Assembly: GCF_020283565.1 (NCBI RefSeq)
Contig: NC_060065.1
Span: 29,500,409-29,564,408, forward strand
Direction: 5' to 3'
From: Trifolium pratense
Taxonomy: Eukaryota > Streptophyta > Magnoliopsida > Fabales > Fabaceae
DNA: 64,000 nucleotides
Shown here: in pieces, positions 57,161 to 64,000 of the stretch
Layout of the letters: each line of letters opens with the position of its first letter
Numbering within the stretch: position 1 is the first letter of the stretch
Notes under the pieces: model-generated
Seen by the model: only the letters and a program-made list of their open reading frames with translations
Told to the model about the DNA's origin: nothing
The model's database searches: none
Program-made: the position numbers and the translations under genes

Positions 57161-57892
57161 ATATAGATCATTCATGTTCAATTCTATAAAAATCTAAAAT
57201 CATTTGATATGTTATTGAGATTATCAAGCTTAACGGTATTCAATAAAAACACATAAAGCGTTAATCTAAAATAAGTTATTTTAAATATTATCGTTGACTA
57301 TTTTTATACATTTAATTTGTAATAAATTAAAAATAGATTATTTAATATATTATCTTTGACTAGTTTAATACATTTAATTTGTAATAACTTAATTAGAAAT
57401 ATAATATAGCTAAACTCATACAAGTTTGAAATATATTAGAATTTTCCTTCCAATCCCTTTTCCAAGTCTATATATAATATATGCTTACTCAGAATCATAG
57501 ATTACAACAGCCAATTTCAAGTTAAGAAAATGAGAAACAAAATTATCTCTTCACTAGCTATTCATTTAATTTTCAGGACAAGCACATGTCATCATATAAT
57601 ATATTTTTTTTACTAATTGATCTGAAACAAAATAAAAACTAAGATCTGAAACAACTAACAAAAATATGAAAGGTTTATTTGTTTGATTTCTGCAAATAAT
57701 ACTTGCATTCTGGATGTTTCAAAACAAACAAATTCATTAAAATATGTCTCAATTTGATAATGATTATAATTCAGGTATATATCATTTTCAAAAGAAATAA
57801 TCATAATATTATCAAACAAACACAAAAATAGAGAAATTCTTATGATTAATACAAGCTTAATTTGCGAATCACCAAACCCCTTACCTTAGTGT

Positions 57893-58606
57893 GCAGAAAT
57901 TGGCTTTTTTACTACAGTAACACCCTTTCAAAAATTATGTTCCAAATTACCACTTTTTTTTTTCTATAATATGTACAATAATAGATCAAGTAGACGAGAA
58001 GTATAAATTAAAAATAGATCTAGAATATATATTAAAATATATTTCACACGTCCTTCATGAACACATTATAAGTTTGTAAAATATAACATTTCTCTCCTCT
58101 ATCAAACATGGATATAAAAACAACAAAGCATGTACCAAAAAAAAAAACAAAGCAAAAGAGTATACAAAATTAAGAGAGAAGAAAAAAAAAATTGCGTCAT
58201 AATTGTTGTTCGGTCGGTTTCGATTACCAAGAGATAGAATTTTAGAGACTCGCATCCGTCCGTATGCAACCAGTCATGCTCGATCTTTTTCGCATTACAT
58301 GAGTAAAAAATATAAATCAATTATTTATATTAAAAAATTACAGTTTTAATAATATAACAAAACAAAAAAAAGAAGCAAAGGTGCTGAGAAATCGTGTCTC
58401 CACACACCGATTTCTCTTAGGCTTTTAAAATGGAAATGAAAATTTGGTAGTAAGGTAATCGTTTTTCTAGGTAGCGACTTTTAAGGGTGAAAATTAAATC
58501 ACTGCAAAACCATGGTATTTTGGTACATAGTAGAAAAAGGATGGTAGTTTAGTATTTAATTTTTAAAAGTGTGTTACTGTAGTAAAAAAGCCGCAGAAAT
58601 TCTCTC
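57893..58606. mobile_element. TIR element with TTACTACAGTAACAC ends
   Basis: The left GCAGAAATTGGCTTTTTTAC then TACAGTAACACCC is the complement of the right GTGTGTTACTGTAGTAAAAA then AGCCGCAGAAATT. It is about 710 bp, AT-rich inside, with no transposase. Confidence 0.75.
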
Positions 58607-60640
58607 CTTCTCTTCTGCTCTCTTTTCTTTTCTCGTTAAAGTTTGGACAATCCTATTTTTGTTCTCATGTCATTCTATTTATAGGGAAAAGTTAGGTTTT
58701 CTTTCTCCTAAAGAAAAGTTTGATACAAAGAGGCATGTGTGTATTTATACTGAATTTATATTTGGGGATGTTATGTGCTATTTAGGACGTGTCTATCCTT
58801 GTGTTGGAGAAGTTAATACATACTTGGTAATATGTATCAGAGCTTTACGCTTCATTACTTTATTGAATATTTAGTATGTCGGATTCAATCTGAAACACAG
58901 ATTATTTTTTCACTAAAAAATATAAATAAAACTAATAAATTCTTCATCGATTTTATTTACTTCAGAGTTTATGAGAAAATATTTCAAAAACCAAACTAAA
59001 GATACTTGATTGACTATTTCAATTGATTCGACTATTTTTCTCAAAAAAATCAAACTAACTCATTACACCCTAATAATTAGAATACTTAATTCTTGATTCT
59101 TGGTGATAAAAAAAATATTAGAATACTTAATTGGGTGAGTTCATATTATATATAGGCTTGGTTATATGATTCCCTTGGTTCGCTCTATTTGTGTGACCCA
59201 ACTTTGAATAAAAAATATTACATTAGTTTAATAGATATATTCTTTCGATGTAAATTAATTTTACATTAATATTTAATAATTTTTTTTTATATATCATACA
59301 ATTAAAGTCGGATATAGTATGATAATTTGATAGAAATATACAATTATTATTATTATTAATGATTAATGATAACTGTGCATATAATATTTTCTCATATATT
59401 AGGTTATCCTTGAAAGCAAAAAACTTTCATATTTGACCATAAAAAAAAAAAAAAAAAAGAAACTTATGAATTAACCATTTTTCATGCAACATCCACCAAA
59501 ACTATCTTAGTAAAAAAAAAAAAAAAACACCAAAACTATCAGAACATGGCCCCCATATGTTATAAAAAAAAAAACAAAAAACCACCAAAACTATCCTATT
59601 GTGTTGTCTTATGCTCATTTTATCGCTTCAAAGGTGAATCATGTTAAGCAATAAAGACTATGTAAAATTTCTAAATATATTTTTAAATTAGAATTTAGAA
59701 TTAGTTGATTTTGAACTTTAAATATAATAATAATTTTGCTTAGCTATGACTGTACTAACTTAAGAAATTATTCTTTGTATATACTTTTATTTACTATAAA
59801 TGATTATTTCCAAAAAAAAAAATATTATCAAATGATAAGTTATTGGAGGAAAGCACAATGAATTATTTTTTTTACTCGATAGTCATACATTTTATGTAGT
59901 TCATACTGACCATGTGAATACCAAAACAGTCATAACAACATTATGATTCATGTATATAAACAACGATAATATTATTGATGCTTGTAAATAATTTTTATTT
60001 TATTTTTTACTCTAACAATTACTTTTCTTTGTTATATTTGGAATATTAAAAAAATTGGTAAATTGGCAAATATTTGTTTCTTTTATCTCTAAATGATGAT
60101 TTAATTTGATATAAATATCTCAACAAATATTTGTTTCTTTTTATAATTATCTTCTTCTTTCTATTTATGATAAATCTCTCTCGACACACTATATCTAATA
60201 TTTGACACTTTTCACTAAATATTTTACTTCATTTTTTGATTAATTAATAATTTTTTTGGTATACTTAATTAAAGTATAGTTTATTTTATCATAGTTTATT
60301 TTAATAATTACTTTTTTTTTATATTTTTGTGTTTTTTCAAATTCAATATTTTTGTTGCTTTCGGATGTGTCTGAATACTATTATTTTCTATTTTGCAATA
60401 ATATTTATTTTAATTTGGTATGAATATATCAACATAAATTTTGTTTCTAATTTTTTTTTTTGACAAATTTTTATTTAAATTTTATCACAATTTATTTTCA
60501 TAAATTTATTATTTTTTAATTTTTAATATATTTTATTCATTACTTTTTATGTTGTATAAGTTTCTCAACAAACGAAGTATAATAAATACTTTTATTTTTG
60601 TTATATCTTTTATTCTATTTTTTTATAAAACAAATATAAG
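58607..60640. other. AT-rich intergenic sequence
   Basis: No supported gene. Several poly-A runs (for example 59441-59458, 59513-59526, 59563-59580) alternate with CACCAAAACTATC, a small local repeat at 59492-59596. Confidence 0.45.
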
Positions 60641-60790
60641 GTGAGGGGATATGCTCGGTCCAAGACACAGAAGACCTTAGAGCTTTTATAGTCCTCATAA
60701 AGGTAGCGGGTCTCGAACCTAAGACCTCCTAGATCTAAGATCTATAACCACTATATCTCTAATCGGTGTGTTGTCCATATGGTGTATTTT
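60640..60790 (-). mobile_element. SINE-like fragment
   Basis: Minus strand: GATATAGTGGTTATAGATCT, then CTTAGGTTCGAGACCCGCTA, an A-box/B-box arrangement. Not a foldable tRNA. Confidence 0.5.
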
Positions 60791-61968
60791 TTATGAGATT
60801 CTTGGTAGGAAACCAATTTTCCTATGCACTAAACGGAACTAATTTTAAGTGTTCTTGGAAGCCAACATGAGTCTGATTTTGAGTTTATTGATAATCCAAA
60901 AGCCAATGGGTTTATCAAATCACTTCCCTATACACATGGGACACACTTCTATCGTTTATACCCACAAGCAGATCATTAGCCTTAGATTTGTTACAAAATT
61001 TGATTGTGTTTGATCTAACTAGAATAATTACTTTATTAGAAGCACTTCAACATCTGTATATGACTGATCTATGTGATCCATATGATGTAACCCTTATGCT
61101 CAAGTTCAAGTCAATCTTGACATAGATGAAAATTGAGCGAAGAAATCAAAATTAGGTTCTACTTGTTCTTTTGTTATTAAAGAAATGCAATTTGAATAAA
61201 CTTTTCCAATAGCTACCATTTATTTATTATTTTTTTGGTTACAAATAGCTACCATTTAATAAAGAAATGCAATTTGAAAAAACTTTTCTGATGGCTACCA
61301 TTTTATTCACTCACGAAATTGGTCCCTCTATTCTAAAATCGTTCAGTTTTGGTCTCTCCATCTCAAATTTTTATACTTAAAAATGATGACTTGGTATATT
61401 TTAAATTATATGGCATACAATCCAAATATGTAGATTCATCAAAATGGATTAATTATTTATATTTTATTAATTAAATTATAAAAATGAATAATTTCTGAAA
61501 TTGAAACTAAAGTTTAATGAGTATGTTTTCTTGTAATTTCATGAAGTTTTATCACTCAATATCATTAGGTTGTATGTTTCACAATTTAAAATATATTAAA
61601 TCACTATTTTTATGATCGAGAGATCAAAACCGAATAATTTTAAAATAAGGGGACAAATTTCATGAATGAGTGAAAAAATATAAGACAAAACTATATATAT
61701 ATATTTGTGTCTTTCTTAACCAAGAAATTTGTGTCTATTATTCTTTATATATATATATTATGTAATGTATTATGATAAATACACACCAAAACACACAAAC
61801 ATACATATACACATACTCGCAGAATCACTTGTCAGATTCATTGAATAATTAATATATTTGATTTATATTATATAGTAGATACATCAATTATTATTCAATA
61901 AATTTAAGAAGTGAAATTTTGTTTATAATAATACGGAAGGGAGTATTTATATATGTCTAGCCAAATAT
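60791..61968. other. Intergenic sequence downstream of the kiwellin-like gene
   Basis: AT-rich. A local direct repeat lies at 61190-61300: AAAGAAATGCAATTTGAA(T/A)AAAC and ATAGCTACCATTTA-like phrases appear twice. No coding frame. Confidence 0.4.
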
Positions 61969-62481
61969 TTATGCATCTGACCAGAAAATTTCCATCTCAC
62001 CCCTATCTTTCTGAGGCACACCTAAAGCCTTCCAAACAGCAGAAGAAGCATCAACAATATTATTCAAACACCCTCGAGTAGAATCACATTCATCAACAAC
62101 CAAAGCTTTAACCCTTTTACCATTTCCAAATATATTAATCTTTTTCAAACACCTCTTCTTATCACTCTTTAACCAACCAGTTGATAGTGCTACAACAAGT
62201 GTATTATCAGAATGAAATTTTCCATCACATTCTGATGCTGATCCTCCATCTCCACCTTTCTCAAAATTATTCAATGTTAGTGTTGCTTTTGTGTGCTTAG
62301 TTACTTTAGGTGAACATGTTGTGTGGGTTTTTCCTGGTTTACAACTGTTTGATTTCAAGTTTTTTCCTCTTACTCTTCCTTTGTGTGTGGAAGCTTCAAT
62401 GCTTATGCAAAAAGTTGATACAATGATTAGAAGAAAGATTATGGTTTTAATGGTATTTGATGAAATTTTGACACCCTTCAT
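61969..62481 (-). CDS. Kiwellin / ripening-related (grip22-type) secreted protein
   Basis: An intact 170-aa frame without introns. A signal peptide covers about 1-30 ([18 protein letters not shown]). The mature part has [79 protein letters not shown] and [13 protein letters not shown]. This is the double-psi beta-barrel kiwellin domain (barwin/expansin-like fold), with the GGDGG and VVDECDS signatures. Kiwellins are apoplastic; some bind and inhibit a fungal chorismate mutase. The N-terminal Cys-rich kissper module of full kiwellins is absent, as in short ripening-related members. The loop between DECDSTRGC and NNIVD is also short. Confidence 0.92.
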   Translation of the reverse strand: MKGVKISSNTIKTIIFLLIIVSTFCISIEASTHKGRVRGKNLKSNSCKPGKTHTTCSPKVTKHTKATLTLNNFEKGGDGGSASECDGKFHSDNTLVVALSTGWLKSDKKRCLKKINIFGNGKRVKALVVDECDSTRGCLNNIVDASSAVWKALGVPQKDRGEMEIFWSDA

Positions 62482-62548
62482 TTTATTTTTATTTTCTCTA
62501 TGTTTTTTCCCTAATGATGGTGTGTGAAGTAGAGTTCAGCATGTAGGA

Positions 62549-62557
62549 TATTTATAG
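62549..62557 (-). promoter_or_regulatory. TATA box of the kiwellin-like gene
   Basis: The minus strand reads CTATAAATA, about 70 bp upstream of the ATG, placing the start of transcription near 62520 and giving a leader of roughly 40 bases. Called from sequence and distance only. Confidence 0.65.
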
Positions 62558-62559
62558 AG

Positions 62560-63430
62560 ATAACAATCCCAAAAAGACAAAATTATTTTGTTAAATAAGA
62601 TTAGGGTCGACGCTTACTATTTGGAGGTTCTGCTCGAATATTAAAAATAGGTTTATAATAAAAACAATGCAAATTTTATAAAAGTAATCATCATAGTCAA
62701 TCGTTTTTATTTTAAAAACTCGGTATCTGATTCAAGGACCGACTAATATGAAGGAACCAATTTCACCGTCTTGAAACCTTAAGAAGAGTACACTCCAAGA
62801 TCCCAAGCCAACCCAACTGGGTTATAATGGTCTATAGTTAATTTATGCACATCAAATATTCAAAAAAAATTAACAATATATAACAATTATCGTAAGATCT
62901 CAAAATTTTAAAGTATCTTCTAAAAATTTAGAGAGCCACCTAGCAAGAGCACATAGTATTGGGTCGTGCCGCAATAAGACATTTAAGTTGTAACGAGATT
63001 ATTTTTCATCAAGTCCAATGGTTAGTTTGATGGAACATATGAGTTTGTCATCTATCAATATAAAACATGATATGAGTTAAAAGTTAAAACCTTAAGTTGC
63101 CGATTAAATAAAATTAATTTAATAGTAACAAAGCATGCATATGTTAAAATCTTGATATTACCTCCGGAGTTAAAACAAGCCGTTTGTGGACAATAAAAAT
63201 GAAAACGTTTCTGACTTTCTTCCAAAATTGAACATAAGTTGATCACGTAACGATCACGGGTCTCTTTTAACTTAACTAATTATTTTGGGTTGATCATTGG
63301 TTTGAATATGCAGTGTTAAAATTTTTAGAGAGAATTTGTCACGTATTTGAGTCCAATAAAATTCTAATAATTAGTCTATCTTGTATTTGATAACAGAGCG
63401 AAGACATGTGAGACTTTGGATGGATGGAGG
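62560..63430. other. Upstream intergenic sequence
   Basis: No coding frame or defined element recognised. A short stretch near 62800-62830 (CCAAGCCAACCCAACTGGGT) recalls the SINE pair at 50.5 kb on the opposite strand. Confidence 0.35.
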
Positions 63431-63433
63431 ATA

Positions 63434-63839
63434 TGTTGTGTCAAAGTTGGTATTCATCCAAGAAGTCCCACATAGACCGGTTGGAAGAAAAAAAAGGTAG
63501 AATGTTATTATAAACAGGGAGAGTTATATTGAGTTTTATTCACGACAACAACTCTATTTTTATAAGGTTAGGGTAGTTGTGAGTCACGAGAGGAGAGTTT
63601 GCAATTTTTTCGTGCAAAAATTGGAGTTGAGGACGGTTTGCAATTTTTCTGTGCAAAAATTGTAATTGAGAGTGTTTGCAATTTTAGTCATCGTAAAAAA
63701 TTGCAGATTTAGTATTATATTATTGCAGATTTAATAGTAAAATATTATCGTGAGTTTGTTTAGTTTAGTTTTTATTTGTTGAAGATTCTATTTAGTTTTA
63801 TTTATTGTGTGGAGATTTTTTTCGATTATTTCTCCAACA
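63434..63839 (+). mobile_element. Possible LTR (solo or edge of an LTR retrotransposon)
   Basis: It begins TGTTGTGTCAAAGTTGG, includes AAGAAGTCCCACATAGACCG (a phrase common in legume LTR leaders) and ends TCTCCAACA, giving TGTTG...CAACA ends. Flanking 5-mers do not match, and no primer-binding site or gag frame follows in the 160 bases left. The internal TTTGCAATTTTT(C/T)GTGCAAAAATTG occurs twice. Confidence 0.4.
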
Positions 63840-64000
63840 AAACCTACTTTATGTGTCTCATAGGTTCTTCGACGGAGATTAGTTATTGTTAATGGTAGTG
63901 AAAACTAAAAACTTTAAAAAAGAAAAACTTGAGTCAAAAAAACTTTGAAAAAGAAAACGGAAATTTTAATATTTTTTTTCTTGAATCATACTTTAATAAA

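Noticed and set aside
58569..58874. 101-aa open frame
   Set aside because: It begins inside a transposon terminal repeat and matches no family I recognise; AT-rich chance frame is likelier.
1..64000. CRISPR array, operon or bacterial-type defence system
   Set aside because: Gene structure is spliced and eukaryotic. The tandem repeats seen lack unique same-length spacers and cas genes.

Overview
This is eukaryotic plant nuclear DNA: AT-rich, intron-containing genes separated by thick layers of small transposable elements. The protein matches (plant DHH1-type helicase, DYAD/SWI1, MCTP, kiwellin-like, DCD-Kelch) and the repeat families suggest a papilionoid legume, most likely Medicago or a close relative. 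The genus is inferred from remembered repeat style, not from a search. All exon models below were built by hand from reading frame, GT-AG sites and family conservation.

Layout. (1) 1-3.7 kb: 5' end of a minus-strand DHH1/DDX6-type DEAD-box RNA helicase (RH6/8/12 clade). Exons 1 and 2 are present and the rest lies off the left edge. (2) 4.9-5.8 kb: decayed DUF4283/CCHC zinc-knuckle LINE ORF. (3) 7.5-11.8 kb: mitochondrial ribosomal protein mS33, two minus-strand exons around a 4-kb intron. (4) 12.4-12.8 kb: frameshifted C-terminal fragment of a TFP11/STIPL1-type spliceosome disassembly factor. (5) 14.2-20 kb: complete ten-coding-exon DCD-Kelch gene (minus, 702 aa) whose eighth coding intron holds nested transposons. 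(6) 20-30.3 kb: gene-poor transposon graveyard (minisatellite, foldbacks, a 5'-truncated LINE with a perfect target duplication, a CACTA end, a Harbinger-like TIR element, a Helitron candidate). (7) 30.5-37.8 kb: plus-strand GT90/CAP10 O-glycosyltransferase with two candidate first exons. (8) 38-44.5 kb: second transposon cluster that also holds broken pieces of a duplicated DYAD 5' region. (9) 45.3-49.1 kb: DYAD/SWI1/AM1 meiosis gene (671 aa). (10) 52.5-55.6 kb: MCTP four-C2 membrane-tethering protein, one coding exon (1007 aa). (11) 62 kb: kiwellin/ripening-related secreted protein (minus, 170 aa), then LTR-like sequence at the right edge.

The genes are functionally unrelated, as expected in plant euchromatin; there is no operon-like system. 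I found no convincing undescribed molecular system. The best leads are structural: duplicated signal-anchor exons in the GT90 gene, a shattered DYAD duplication, a five-copy MITE family with palindromic ends (one copy split by a hAT element with exact 8-bp target duplications), and a TIR element carrying a plastid-transit-peptide-like exon beside a hairpin array.
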